Positions 5,894 to 12,345 of a DNA stretch of 22,820 nt are shown here, in pieces. The stretch's first letter is position 1; each line of letters opens with the position of its first letter. Source of the DNA: a virus; IMG/VR virus record IMGVR_UViG_3300047546_002133, positions 1-22,820 of that record; one strand, given 5' to 3'. The position numbers were made by a program, and so were the translations under genes. Under the pieces are notes generated by a model. It had not been told where the DNA came from, made no database searches, and saw only the letters and a program-made list of their open reading frames with translations.

Positions 5894-6985
5894 TTACTTA
5901 ACTAGTGTGACCTTAGCCTTTGGATTCTTTGCATTCCACTTTGCAGCGAGTGCATTGAAAGCCTTCTTTAGGTCTGCAAGTGCCTTAGCGTTATCCGCCT
6001 TAAGCTTAGCAATTTCTGCATCCTTTGCAGCGATTGTTACTGTTGCAGAATCTGTTGCAGCCTTTAGGTCTGCTGCTGCCTTTGCTGCTGCTGCAGCAGC
6101 GGTAGCGTTTGCTGTTGCAAGTGCTGCTTCGGCTGCTGCCTTTGCTGCAAGTGCTGCATCACGAGCAGCAGATACTGCTGCTAATTCGCCAGCCAAATCA
6201 CGAACTGTGATTGACTTAACTGTAGAAGATGTTACGGTATTGAAACCTGCTACTACTGTAGCAATATCTCCTGCTGCTGCTGAGACTACAAGTGTTGTTG
6301 TACCAGTTGTTGGTAGTGTAACCTTGAAATCTGCTGAGCCAAAGTTTGTTAGTGTTGCGCCTGTTGTGGCTGTTGTTGTGTCAACGGTTCCGTTAACTAC
6401 AAGTGCTGTCAGAGTCTTTCCAGAAACCTTGTTTCCAAATACGTCTGATGCTGTTGCTGTAACTGTTACAACGCTAGATGTTGAACCAGAATCATTACCT
6501 GTAAGAGCAACTGTATTGATCTTACCTGCAGTACCCTGTACATAATATGTAAGGGTTGTTCCCTGATTGTTTACAACTACTGTTCCAACTGCTGTTGTCT
6601 TTGTATATACATAGAAGGTAGCAGATGTTCCTGTACCTGTAGCAATTGTTAGTGATGCTGAACCAGATGATGCGTTTACTGGTGCTGCTGCTGCGTTTGT
6701 AGCAGATACAATTGTTGCATTTGTTGCAGTAACAGTTACTGATGTACCTGTGTCAACAGTAGCAACGAATCTAACAACATCGCTGTCGTCAATTACGTTA
6801 TCTTCTGGAACAGGACGAGTAATTGCTGTCGCTGCTGATGTTCCTGTAGTAACAGTTGTCCATGTGGTTACTCCACCTGCAACTGCACCTGTTGATGTTA
6901 CAACTGTCATTGGAGCTGCATGGGCTGGGCTTGCCATAAGAGCAAGACCTAGAGCAGATGCAACTAGAATTGATAGTTTCTTCAT
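5894..6985 (-). CDS. Secreted Ala/Thr/Val-rich protein with Ig-like region and C-terminal coiled coil
   Basis: A 363-residue protein. MKKLSILVASALGLALMASP, ending AHA-A, is a clear Sec signal with cleavage near residue 23. The middle (about 25-255) is Thr/Val/Ala-rich beta sequence resembling bacterial Ig-like or invasin repeats (SDVFGNKVSGKTLTALVVNG). Residues about 262-345 form an Ala-rich coiled coil (AARDAALAAKAAAEAALATA), and the C-terminus is basic (AKWNAKNPKAKVTLVK). It has its own promoter, inverted repeat, 5' hairpin and terminator, so it is an independent, probably strongly expressed unit. It is more GC-rich and repetitive than its neighbours. It resembles actinobacterial surface proteins, so host origin is possible. 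Function unknown. Confidence 0.85.
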   Translation of the reverse strand: MKKLSILVASALGLALMASPAHAAPMTVVTSTGAVAGGVTTWTTVTTGTSAATAITRPVPEDNVIDDSDVVRFVATVDTGTSVTVTATNATIVSATNAAAAPVNASSGSASLTIATGTGTSATFYVYTKTTAVGTVVVNNQGTTLTYYVQGTAGKINTVALTGNDSGSTSSVVTVTATASDVFGNKVSGKTLTALVVNGTVDTTTATTGATLTNFGSADFKVTLPTTGTTTLVVSAAAGDIATVVAGFNTVTSSTVKSITVRDLAGELAAVSAARDAALAAKAAAEAALATANATAAAAAAKAAADLKAATDSATVTIAAKDAEIAKLKADNAKALADLKKAFNALAAKWNAKNPKAKVTLVK

Positions 6986-7024
6986 AGTTTGTTTTTTATC
7001 CTCTTCAATTGATTTGGTTTATAT

Positions 7025-7043
7025 TTGTGTGTTTTCCACACAA
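7025..7043 (-). promoter_or_regulatory. 5'-terminal hairpin of the secreted-protein mRNA
   Basis: TTGTGTG (7043-7037) pairs perfectly with CACACAA (7031-7025) around a GAAAA loop. The first base is the predicted +1 of the promoter at 7078-7050. The hairpin lies about 40 bases before the start codon and does not cover GAGGAT upstream of ATG 6985. Confidence 0.55.
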
Positions 7044-7049
7044 GACTTA

Positions 7050-7078
7050 ATAATACCAAATTTGACGCTAGTCGTCAA
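7050..7078 (-). promoter_or_regulatory. Promoter of the secreted-protein gene
   Basis: TTGACG (7078-7073), 17 bases, TATTAT (7055-7050). The -35 box lies at the end of the upstream 45-codon gene. Confidence 0.72.
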
Positions 7079-7080
7079 AT
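7060..7080. promoter_or_regulatory. Inverted repeat over the -35 region, operator-like
   Basis: ATTTGACG (7060-7067) and CGTCAAAT (7073-7080) are perfect 8-bp arms around a 5-base centre. The repeat covers the -35 box and most of the spacer, where a dimeric repressor or activator would compete with or assist RNA polymerase. WhiB-like and HTH proteins are encoded in the window, but no link can be shown. Confidence 0.55.
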
Positions 7081-7205
7081 CGGTCATCTTCTTCTTCAGA
7101 TAGATCAATATCTATACTGTGAAATACCTGTGAATAAATCCAATCAAGACCTTTTTGGAATTGATATATTACCCACCAGTAAATCTCTACTATTGCTTTG
7201 GCCAT
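7068..7205 (-). CDS. 45-residue hypothetical protein
   Basis: ATG 7205 lies inside the end of the Nmad1-like gene (16-base overlap) with GGATGG just upstream; the stop TAG is at 7068-7070, within the operator-like repeat. The product has an aromatic, weakly hydrophobic half (IVEIYWWVIYQF, LDWIYSQVF) and an acidic tail (LSEEEDDRFDD), so it could lie on the membrane. No family is recognised. Overlap spacing and composition make it a likely real gene. Confidence 0.55.
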   Translation of the reverse strand: MAKAIVEIYWWVIYQFQKGLDWIYSQVFHSIDIDLSEEEDDRFDD

Positions 7206-7483
7206 GTTCCATCCAAATTCATAATTGCAATAGCAGAATAATTTAAATCATCAATAAATGTTTCCCTGAGAGTTTCGAATTGTGGCTCTTCATTTGGCTT
7301 ATTGTAAAATAAGTTTTTAATCCGCTCAAACTTATCATGCTTTCTTACAATAAGACCATTTATAGCTCCACCTGGAGCAGATGAAATATTTAGTGGCCCA
7401 TAATCTTTATGCTTACGCAAAAGTAATATGTATGCCTCATCAAAAATCTTTTTTACTTCTTTTTCAAAATCTGTATTATCCAT
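7190..7483 (-). CDS. Nmad1/DUF1599-like protein
   Basis: About 97 residues from ATG 7483 (MDNTDFEKEVKKIFDEAY). The motif LLRKHKDYGPLNIS, then GLIVRKHDKFERIKNL and ETFIDDLNYSAIAIMNL, follows the DUF1599 pattern (K-x-x-D-Y-G, R-x-x-D-K-x-x-R, D-D-L-x-x-Y), also called nucleotide modification associated domain 1. Such proteins occur in phages and are thought to act in nucleotide or DNA modification. Upstream in-frame ATG 7495 is possible. The chosen ATG overlaps the preceding gene by 8 bases. Confidence 0.75.
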   Translation of the reverse strand: MDNTDFEKEVKKIFDEAYILLLRKHKDYGPLNISSAPGGAINGLIVRKHDKFERIKNLFYNKPNEEPQFETLRETFIDDLNYSAIAIMNLDGTWPKQ

Positions 7484-7685
7484 TAGATTTAACATTCTCT
7501 GCAAGCTTATTGAATTGTTCCATAAAAACATTCAAAGCGAAAGTAACTTGATCTACAGAGTGTTTATATGCTAACTCCATCTCTGGTGGAGTTAATTTAT
7601 TTTCTGGATCTGGATAAAACTTGTTATGAAATTCACGAACAACTTCAATAACAATTGCCTCCATTTGTGTTGCATCTATTGCCAT
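7476..7685 (-). CDS. Small hypothetical helical protein
   Basis: A 69-residue mostly helical product (MAIDATQMEAIVIEVVREFH, then MELAYKHSVDQVTFALNVFM). There is no cysteine cluster or membrane helix. ATG 7685 forms TAATG with the stop of the HslV-like gene, so it is translationally coupled. I do not recognise a family. Confidence 0.7.
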   Translation of the reverse strand: MAIDATQMEAIVIEVVREFHNKFYPDPENKLTPPEMELAYKHSVDQVTFALNVFMEQFNKLAENVKSNG

Positions 7686-8236
7686 TATTGTTTCTCCTTC
7701 TTATTTAGAATACTTACTACATCTACTGGGCCCATACAGCTAGGACTATATTTAACCGCAGCCTCAATTGCTGTTCTTACTCTTTTTTTCCCATCAGCCC
7801 ATGCGCTTGTTGCATATAAAGAACCAAGTGCATATTCTGAACCGCTACCAACTGACAAATAATCTGTTTGAAAACGTGTCATTGACATGGTTCCAGCATC
7901 ATGCTCATAGATATGTGTGCCTATTACAATTATCATTCCGAAATCTGCTTCTTTATCTTGTGTAGCAAAAACAAAATGTTCATCATAAAAAGCTTTTAGT
8001 GCTTGCGTAAACTCTGTAAGCATAAATTTATCTAGATTACCTTTTTTAGGTGCTGGCGGATGAAAATTATACATAACTTTTTCGCCATCCATACTACCAT
8101 AATAACCAAATAAGTAAGGACCAGTCTGCCATACTTTTGCATGCGCTAGTGGAAATATAACATTATCGTCAGAAGCTCCACGATCACCTGCAATATAGGC
8201 ACCGTTTTCATTTACTATAGCAGCAATAACTGTCAT
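7685..8236 (-). CDS. HslV/proteasome-like Ntn-hydrolase peptidase
   Basis: A 183-residue member of the proteasome beta/HslV fold. It starts MTVIAAIV, so removing Met exposes Thr as nucleophile. With that Thr as 1, Asp17 (AGDRG) and Lys33 (AHAKVW) fall exactly where HslV has its catalytic Asp17 and Lys33. The motif VGSGSEYALGSLYAT matches the HslV G-S-G-x-x-Y-A-L segment, and RVRTAIEAAVKYSPSC the following helix. HslV normally works with the HslU ATPase; no unfoldase gene is in this window. Translation is coupled by ATGA to the gene before it. It may act as a phage regulatory or maturation protease, or assemble with a host ATPase. That part is inference. Confidence 0.82.
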   Translation of the reverse strand: MTVIAAIVNENGAYIAGDRGASDDNVIFPLAHAKVWQTGPYLFGYYGSMDGEKVMYNFHPPAPKKGNLDKFMLTEFTQALKAFYDEHFVFATQDKEADFGMIIVIGTHIYEHDAGTMSMTRFQTDYLSVGSGSEYALGSLYATSAWADGKKRVRTAIEAAVKYSPSCMGPVDVVSILNKKEKQ

Positions 8237-8457
8237 TTAGTAATCCAATCCAATACTTTACGAAATTGCTTTTTAAATGTGTTTACCTTTATAAGTATAA
8301 CGAAAACTAAAAGGAATGTCAAGATGGGAAATGGATCACCCGTATTTCTAAATATCCTATTAAACAATTCAATTATTATAAACCATATAAAAGAAAGCCA
8401 TATTAAAATACCAATCATTAAACCTAAAATATATCCAACACGTTCAGCTTTTTTCAT
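8233..8457 (-). CDS. Small two-helix membrane protein
   Basis: A 74-residue product with helices at about 8-30 (GYILGLMIGILIWLSFIWFI) and 44-58 (ILTFLLVFVILIKV), flanked by basic residues (MKKAER at the start, FKKQFRKVLDWITK at the end). Its ATG overlaps the previous TGA (ATGA). Function unknown; it lies away from the lysis cassette and next to the HslV-like peptidase. Confidence 0.75.
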   Translation of the reverse strand: MKKAERVGYILGLMIGILIWLSFIWFIIIELFNRIFRNTGDPFPILTFLLVFVILIKVNTFKKQFRKVLDWITK

Positions 8458-8693
8458 ACCAAAAGCTCCGTAGCACTGATTTCTTCACCATGATATAAAT
8501 GATCTATTACATATGTTTTTACAAGGTCTGACCCATATTGTCTACCAGCTAAAATAATTACCCATCTTGGCTCATACATAGATATATTACATCTATTGCA
8601 CATAAGAAGGTTTAAATTTTTAAATATTTTGGACTTTTTGACACGAATATCAGATTTATATTCCTCACAACTATAGCACTGTATTTGGCCCAT
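8454..8693 (-). CDS. Zinc-ribbon phage protein
   Basis: About 79 residues from ATG 8693 (MGQIQCYSCEEYKSDIRVKK), chosen because GAGGAGG lies just upstream. Two CxxC pairs (CYSC and CNRC, about 26 residues apart) should bind one zinc. The following EPRWVIILAGRQYGSDLV and YHGEEISATEL segments resemble small conserved actinophage proteins of unknown role. It overlaps the preceding gene by 23 bases and the next by ATGA. Confidence 0.75.
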   Translation of the reverse strand: MGQIQCYSCEEYKSDIRVKKSKIFKNLNLLMCNRCNISMYEPRWVIILAGRQYGSDLVKTYVIDHLYHGEEISATELLV

Positions 8694-8892
8694 CTTCCTC
8701 CTCCACATGCTCAAAACCAATTTCATCCATTACAATAAATTCATCATTCTCTAGATATACCTGATGATCAATACCATCTTTTTGATATCTAATTAGTGAA
8801 GCATAAACGCCTTCGCTTATAATGTTTCCATATACTGACTCTTCGTATATCCAAACAATTTGTATTCTTTCGTTATAATGCTTTTCTGCCAT
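8671..8892 (-). CDS. Small acidic hypothetical protein
   Basis: About 73 residues from ATG 8892 (MAEKHYNERIQIVWIYEESV); a GTG at 8916 would add eight residues. The predicted structure is beta-rich (IVWIYEESVYGNIISEGVY, DHQVYLENDEFIVMDEIGF) with an acidic end (EHVEEEDGPNTVL). No family is recognised. It overlaps both neighbours, which supports it as a true cistron. Confidence 0.65.
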   Translation of the reverse strand: MAEKHYNERIQIVWIYEESVYGNIISEGVYASLIRYQKDGIDHQVYLENDEFIVMDEIGFEHVEEEDGPNTVL

Positions 8893-9142
8893 TTCCTGGA
8901 ACTCCCTCGAACTCACATCTTACACCGAATGACTCTATTACTTTTCTAACTAAACCAATATAATCAGTTATTAGCACCCTTTGATTTACATCAAATGCCA
9001 TAATGTTATCTTCATACATTCTTATAGTTAAAAATTCTGGATATTTTACAATATCAATAATAATATTTGGAAATGGTTTCTTTACTTTTCTGACAGCATT
9101 AGCCATCTGTTTTGTGTAAATTACTCTTTTATTTTTGTCCAT
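8873..9142 (-). CDS. Small basic hypothetical protein
   Basis: An 89-residue product from ATG 9142. A Lys/Arg-rich start (MDKNKRVIYTKQMANAVRKV) leads to a compact alpha/beta region (PNIIIDIVKYPEFLTIRMYE, QRVLITDYIGLVRKVIESFG). There are no motifs or cysteine pairs. It starts 14 bases inside the end of the WhiB-like gene and is co-transcribed with it. Confidence 0.65.
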   Translation of the reverse strand: MDKNKRVIYTKQMANAVRKVKKPFPNIIIDIVKYPEFLTIRMYEDNIMAFDVNQRVLITDYIGLVRKVIESFGVRCEFEGVPGNGRKAL

Positions 9143-9443
9143 GCTTGGACTTCCATATCTTCCAAACTTCTTGTGTTTTATGCGAATTTCTGGTTTTATC
9201 CATTACGCCCAAACTTAAATATACTCCGCCCCAAACTCCATATTCTGAATTATCTATTCCAGAAGACAAACATTGTTTTGCAACTGGACAAACTAAACAC
9301 ATTTGATCTATATTTTTTGCTATAGTTTGATCAGCTTCATATGTATCAAAAAAGAAATCAGTTTCTATTCCATTACATGCTGCAAGATCTGTCCAGTGTA
9401 TATCTTCTGGGTCAATTCCCAATTCATCTAATATGCTTGACAT
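9129..9443 (-). CDS. WhiB-like transcription factor
   Basis: About 104 residues from ATG 9443. It has the four iron-sulfur Cys of Wbl proteins: Cys23 (LAACNG), Cys49, Cys52 and Cys58 (MCLVCPVAKQC), then the GVWGG turn at 69-73 and a basic tail (KIWKSKHGQK) suited to DNA. Wbl proteins bind a 4Fe-4S cluster and contact the primary sigma factor of Actinobacteria; phage copies can block or redirect host promoters. In-frame ATG 9470 and TTG 9482 are upstream alternatives; ATG 9443 gives the more usual overlap with the preceding gene (20 bases). It is the second gene behind promoter 9691-9663. Confidence 0.93.
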   Translation of the reverse strand: MSSILDELGIDPEDIHWTDLAACNGIETDFFFDTYEADQTIAKNIDQMCLVCPVAKQCLSSGIDNSEYGVWGGVYLSLGVMDKTRNSHKTQEVWKIWKSKHGQK

Positions 9444-9645
9444 ACTTATCGGGAATCCTCCATTTTCCATCGTCTGAAACAATAAATGTTTCTGCTATTC
9501 CCCAAGCTCCATTATGCCTTAATCCGTTAGTCTTATAAATAGCATTAATATCTTCACGCCAGAAAACTATCTTCCAGCCATCCCAAAAAAAATTTTTGTT
9601 ATTTGATACTAATACATGTGCTGTATTGTAATCTAAAACGGCCAT
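9424..9645 (-). CDS. Small conserved phage protein
   Basis: A 73-residue product from ATG 9645, with AAAGG seven bases upstream. The segment LVSNNKNFFWDGWKIVFWRE, then GLRHNGAWGIAETF and DGKWRIPDKYVKHI, is familiar from small actinophage proteins of unknown function. Its many Trp and Phe residues suggest a compact beta fold. It is the first gene after the promoter at 9691-9663 and leads the WhiB-like cluster. Confidence 0.75.
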   Translation of the reverse strand: MAVLDYNTAHVLVSNNKNFFWDGWKIVFWREDINAIYKTNGLRHNGAWGIAETFIVSDDGKWRIPDKYVKHIR

Positions 9646-9662
9646 AATGTGCCTTTCTATTA

Positions 9663-9691
9663 ATTATATCAGTTTGATAGTGGTTCGTCAA
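9663..9691 (-). promoter_or_regulatory. Promoter of the WhiB-like gene cluster
   Basis: TTGACG (9691-9686), 17 bases, TATAAT (9668-9663). The -35 box lies inside the end of the upstream gene and the -10 starts right after its stop codon. The leader would be about 11 bases, with AAAGG. Confidence 0.78.
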
Positions 9692-10082
9692 CACTTGTTG
9701 TATCAAACCAGTTTTCATCATCTTGATCGATGATTTCTTTAATAAAGATACCGTCCCAAACACTTTTATTAGCCTCTACAATTTTACGAGACCATGTAAA
9801 TCCTGCATCTCCGCCCCAAGCGTCCCACATTATTCTTCCATTTGATGGATTGCTTAGGTTATTAAAATCTTCACCCTTTTTGTCTACCTCATGTCTTGAA
9901 AAAAATGAATACATTCTTTTAACTACAGATAAAGACATTGATCTTCCAGCAACAATATCTGATGCTCTTCCCCATCCTACTGCTGTTCCAGCACCAGTTG
10001 CTTTTCCATCTTCTTTCCACTTAAGAGCTCGTCGTGCTGCAATTTTCATACCTTCTGTTGGAGCATATGTTTTTTCAGCCAT
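9669..10082 (-). CDS. Conserved phage protein with WGGDAG motif
   Basis: A 137-residue product. The core PTEGMKIAARRALKWKEDGK, then GAGTAVGWGRASDIVAGRSM, MYSFFSRHEVDK and GRIMWDAWGGDAGFTWSR, is a pattern I know from phage proteins, sometimes attached to or next to prohead or virion-associated genes. Its biochemical role is not established as far as I know. The last 35 residues are acidic and variable. TAATG overlap with the preceding small gene. Confidence 0.75.
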   Translation of the reverse strand: MAEKTYAPTEGMKIAARRALKWKEDGKATGAGTAVGWGRASDIVAGRSMSLSVVKRMYSFFSRHEVDKKGEDFNNLSNPSNGRIMWDAWGGDAGFTWSRKIVEANKSVWDGIFIKEIIDQDDENWFDTTSVDEPLSN

Positions 10083-10234
10083 TATTTTTTATCCTTATTC
10101 TTTTTATTATATTCTCCATACTTACCAAGTACGGCCTTTATTGTTCCATCTTTACGTAATCTAACAATCATACCGTCTTTAATCTGTACTGGATTAAACT
10201 TAACGTGCTTCTTATATGATCCGCTTGAAGCCAT
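10082..10234 (-). CDS. 50-residue basic protein
   Basis: ATG 10234 shares a base with the SNase stop (TAATG), and its own TAA shares a base with the next ATG (TAATG). The product is MASSGSYKKHVKFNPVQIKD, followed by GMIVRLRKDGTIKAVLGKYG and a Lys/Asn-rich tail. The VRLRKDGTIKAVLG part could be a small beta hairpin able to bind nucleic acid. The perfect coupling on both sides strongly supports it. Confidence 0.75.
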   Translation of the reverse strand: MASSGSYKKHVKFNPVQIKDGMIVRLRKDGTIKAVLGKYGEYNKKNKDKK

Positions 10235-10620
10235 TATACAAGTTTGACATCAATAGTTGTTTTAGCTAGTTCTGTTTCAGACCATAGCCCAACTTTTGAG
10301 TCTCCTCCGTAGCTTTTAGCAATTCCGTGTCTAAGCATTTGATCGTTAATGCTTTCATCAGAATTTAAATAAACTTTTCCTAAGTATCTTCCATATTTGT
10401 CTGGCTTTGAAACCTCAAGCTTGACTAATTTGCCTTCTAACGTATCAATTAAAAGCTTCTTAGTAGCCTTACCAAACTCTGTATTTTTTTCTGCTGTATC
10501 AACACCAGATAATCTGATACGCTCTTTGTGCCAAACGCTAAATCCTAGATCAATAAATACATCAACGGTATCGCCGTCAACCACCTTGTCTATTTTTGTA
10601 AAATATGTATACATTGCCAT
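10234..10620 (-). CDS. Staphylococcal-nuclease-like (thermonuclease) protein
   Basis: A 128-residue SNase-fold nuclease. VVDGDTVDV (residues 13-21) gives the calcium-binding Asp region, RIRLSGVDTAE gives Arg36, Asp41 and Glu44, and KYGRYLG gives Arg78, so the family's catalytic Arg/Glu/Arg set is intact. It lacks a signal peptide, so it should act inside the cell, for example on host DNA or RNA. An in-frame second ATG is at 10614. No Shine-Dalgarno is present; an extended -10 box ends seven bases before ATG 10620. Confidence 0.88.
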   Translation of the reverse strand: MAMYTYFTKIDKVVDGDTVDVFIDLGFSVWHKERIRLSGVDTAEKNTEFGKATKKLLIDTLEGKLVKLEVSKPDKYGRYLGKVYLNSDESINDQMLRHGIAKSYGGDSKVGLWSETELAKTTIDVKLV

Positions 10621-10629
10621 AATATATAA

Positions 10630-10638
10630 ATTATAGCA
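10630..10638 (-). promoter_or_regulatory. Extended -10 promoter of the SNase gene, near-leaderless
   Basis: TGCTATAAT (10638-10630) is the same nonamer as before the lipoprotein gene. It lies seven bases from ATG 10620 and six bases after the end of tRNA-Asp, so it restarts transcription after the tRNA cluster. Confidence 0.62.
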
Positions 10639-10643
10639 TCCAG

Positions 10644-10717
10644 CGATCCATAACGGACTTGAACCGTCGACCTCTACCGTGACAGGGTAGCGCTCTAACC
10701 AACTGAGCTAATGGACC
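10644..10717 (-). tRNA. tRNA-Asp(GTC)
   Basis: Acceptor GGTCCAT pairs with ATGGATC, discriminator G. D arm TAGCTCAGTTGGTTAGAGC, anticodon stem CTACC/GGTAG around CTGTCAC, and T arm GACGG-TTCAAGT-CCGTT are all present. CCA is not encoded. Confidence 0.95.
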
Positions 10718-10721
10718 ATGG

Positions 10722-10793
10722 AGCCCCATAACAGACTCGAACTGTTGACCTGCCGCTTACAAGGCGGCTGCTCTACCACTGAGCTAACAGGGC
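10722..10793 (-). tRNA. tRNA-Thr(TGT)
   Basis: Acceptor GCCCTGT pairs with ATGGGGC including G:U pairs; the anticodon stem GCCGC/GCGGC encloses CTTGTAA. It reads ACA, an AT-rich codon. Only four bases separate it from tRNA-Asp and from tRNA-Asn. CCA is not encoded. Confidence 0.95.
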
Positions 10794-10797
10794 TTGG

Positions 10798-10870
10798 CTG
10801 GACATCCAGGACTCGAACCTGGGACCTAGAAGTTAACAGCTTCCCGCTCTGCCGACTGAGCTAATGTCCA
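10798..10870 (-). tRNA. tRNA-Asn(GTT)
   Basis: Acceptor TGGACAT pairs with ATGTCCA, discriminator G; the anticodon stem GGAAG/CTTCT encloses CTGTTAA. It is the first tRNA of the three-gene cluster, six bases after the FmdB-like gene, and so is probably cut from the same transcript. Confidence 0.95.
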
Positions 10871-10876
10871 ATGTGG

Positions 10877-11053
10877 TTAGCCTCCCTTAGAGTACCAACC
10901 AGAACCCTTTAATTCAATTCCAAAAGTCCTATATATTTTTTTCATAATTTTATTACATTTTTGACAATTTGGAATTACCTCTGGGTCTAATATTGATCTT
11001 TGAATTTCAATAATTTCTTCAGAACACTCACATTGATATTCATATGTTGGCAT
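10877..11053 (-). CDS. FmdB-like zinc-ribbon protein
   Basis: A 58-residue product: MPTYEYQCECSEEIIEIQ, then PNCQKCNKIMKKIYRTFGIE and KGSGWYSKGG. The opening M-P-T-Y-E-Y-x-C, two Cys pairs (CEC and CQKC) and the end G-x-G-W-Y are the pattern of FmdB/CxxC regulatory-type zinc ribbons, common in actinobacteria and their phages; true function unknown. ATG 11053 shares a base with the previous stop (TAATG). Confidence 0.82.
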   Translation of the reverse strand: MPTYEYQCECSEEIIEIQRSILDPEVIPNCQKCNKIMKKIYRTFGIELKGSGWYSKGG

Positions 11054-11529
11054 TATCTACCTACATGTGTTGGCCAATAGTATTTACATCCTTCACAACA
11101 TGGATCATTAAGAATATCATCATATGCTGACTGAAACATTGCATACTCATAAGAATCTTTTAAATAAAGATTTGCTTGATGTGTAGTTGTAATTCTAGAA
11201 AGTATTGTTTTATCTTTCATCCAAAATGGTCTGCTATTTACTGATATATCATTAAAGTGTTGATAGCAAATATCATCTATGGCTTCCATATTCTTATCAT
11301 ATTTAATTCCACGAACTTTACATTCTTGTGCTATTGCAAATAAATATCTATGTAATATGCCTTCAGATCCAGCCCACATTTTAGTTGCTGGATGATTACG
11401 CCAGCCTTTGCTAATACCAGCTAAAGCAGACAAAATTTGTCTGCCTTCTAATAATTGTTTATTTAATCTTTTTGAATCTAATACGCTGGCGACTTCATGA
11501 AAATCGTCATACGGTAAAAAAGTTTGCAC
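11053..11529 (-). CDS. T4 endonuclease V-related (Pyr_excise / MSMEG_6728-like) protein
   Basis: A 158-residue product starting at GTG 11529, with AGGA about seven bases upstream. MQTFLPYDDF, LDSKRLNKQLLEGRQILSAL, GWRNHPATKMW and LHRYLFAIAQECKVRGIKY follow the MSMEG_6728-type pyrimidine-dimer glycosylase pattern: an N-terminal Thr-Phe, K-R-L-x-K-Q, and N-H-P-A-x-x-M-W. T4 endonuclease V uses the alpha-amino group of residue 2 to open damaged DNA; here residue 2 is Gln, and the activity is unproven. A Cys-rich end (CCEGCKYYW) might bind metal. Confidence 0.8.
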   Translation of the reverse strand: MQTFLPYDDFHEVASVLDSKRLNKQLLEGRQILSALAGISKGWRNHPATKMWAGSEGILHRYLFAIAQECKVRGIKYDKNMEAIDDICYQHFNDISVNSRPFWMKDKTILSRITTTHQANLYLKDSYEYAMFQSAYDDILNDPCCEGCKYYWPTHVGR

Positions 11530-11541
11530 CGCAGTTCCTAT

Positions 11542-11799
11542 CTACTCGTTTTCTTCTTGTACTTCCTTCTTATTAATTCTATCACGTTGATCAATGATTG
11601 TAAAGGCCCAATCGCCTAATTTATTTGAGTGTTGGGCATAATGATGCCCACAAAAATATAATTCTCCCTCTAAGCCCTTACAATAAACATATGCTTGGGC
11701 ACCACAAGAATCACATCTATCACTAACGCTTAAATCAATGTCAGTACTATCAGTGTTTTTATCTAATTGGAGCAAAACTACCTGCCCAAAACTTGCCAT
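11542..11799 (-). CDS. Zinc-binding DUF7455-like protein
   Basis: About 85 residues from ATG 11799, the nearest ATG; TTG 11775, preceded by GGCAGG, would shorten the overlap with the upstream gene from 41 to 17 bases. The core DRCDSCGAQAYVYCKGLEGE, then LYFCGHHYAQH, is the actinobacterial DUF7455 pattern: CxxCG, then CxHH, one zinc. The C-terminus is charged (NKKEVQEENE). Function unknown. Confidence 0.75.
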   Translation of the reverse strand: MASFGQVVLLQLDKNTDSTDIDLSVSDRCDSCGAQAYVYCKGLEGELYFCGHHYAQHSNKLGDWAFTIIDQRDRINKKEVQEENE

Positions 11800-12292
11800 T
11801 TTCGTCTGGTCTAACAGACGCATTTGGCTCTTCAAGTCTCATGTCAGCAAGTGCTGCTTCTGCTGCTGCACGATCTGGATAGCATAAAACACTTGTTCCA
11901 CTAATTTCAACGAGTGCTACGCCTTCACATTTAGGATGATTCATTCTTATTTCAAATCTATCGTCAGCAGACTTTTTAGTATCTTTTGGAATACAATTAG
12001 GGACACGCTTTCCATCTTTTTCTTTCCATCCAGCCATTTCATAGCCATCCCAACAAGGTCCTTGTGCCTTTTCTACATCAGAATCTGGACAGCAATTTTT
12101 AATAATTGCTGAATCTTCTGCATAGTATTCATATTTCTTAGATGACTCTGAAGCATAAATAGCTGCTTGCTGTGCTCTAGCCTGTGCTCTTGTCTTATGA
12201 CATCCATGCACCTTGCCTGTATCCCCAACTACTGGATATCCAGAGCATCCGTGTGTGCCTCTAGCACCAACTGTGTATCTTCCTTTTGGCAT
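11759..12292 (-). CDS. Conserved Cys/His-rich phage protein
   Basis: A 177-residue product from ATG 12292 with GGAGG upstream. Three segments are visible: RYTVGARGTHGCSGYPVVGD with KVHGCHKTRAQARAQQAAIY (a short motif found as a separate unit in actinophage proteins), then CWDGYEMAGWKEKDGKRVPN with CIPK (a motif seen at ends of phage structural proteins), then a third segment with a single Cys pair. It looks like a chain of short modules and may attach to a virion protein. Role not known. It is the first gene after promoter 12343-12315. Confidence 0.7.
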   Translation of the reverse strand: MPKGRYTVGARGTHGCSGYPVVGDTGKVHGCHKTRAQARAQQAAIYASESSKKYEYYAEDSAIIKNCCPDSDVEKAQGPCWDGYEMAGWKEKDGKRVPNCIPKDTKKSADDRFEIRMNHPKCEGVALVEISGTSVLCYPDRAAAEAALADMRLEEPNASVRPDENGKFWAGSFAPIR

Positions 12293-12314
12293 ATAAACCT
12301 CCGTGTATGTATTT

Positions 12315-12343
12315 ATTATACGCTACTATAAATTGATAGTCAA
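12315..12343 (-). promoter_or_regulatory. Promoter after tRNA-Arg
   Basis: TTGACT (12343-12338), 17 bases, TATAAT (12320-12315). The -35 box begins two bases after the tRNA-Arg gene ends. Predicted leader about 16 bases with GGAGG. Confidence 0.78.
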
Positions 12344-12345
12344 AG

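Noticed and set aside
5907-6545. Long plus-strand open frame of 212 codons opposite the secreted Ala-rich gene
   Set aside because: It is a shadow of the GCT/GCA-rich coiled-coil and beta region on the minus strand; its Ala/Ser/Val-only composition and lack of a ribosome site show no independent coding.
7190-7531. Longer N-terminus for the Nmad1-like protein from 7531
   Set aside because: It would overlap the preceding gene by 56 bases; ATG 7483 gives the usual 8-base overlap and a natural helix start.
10644-10870. tRNA cluster as an attachment site or integration scar
   Set aside because: The tRNAs look complete, no partial duplicate of a tRNA end was seen and there is no integrase gene in the window.
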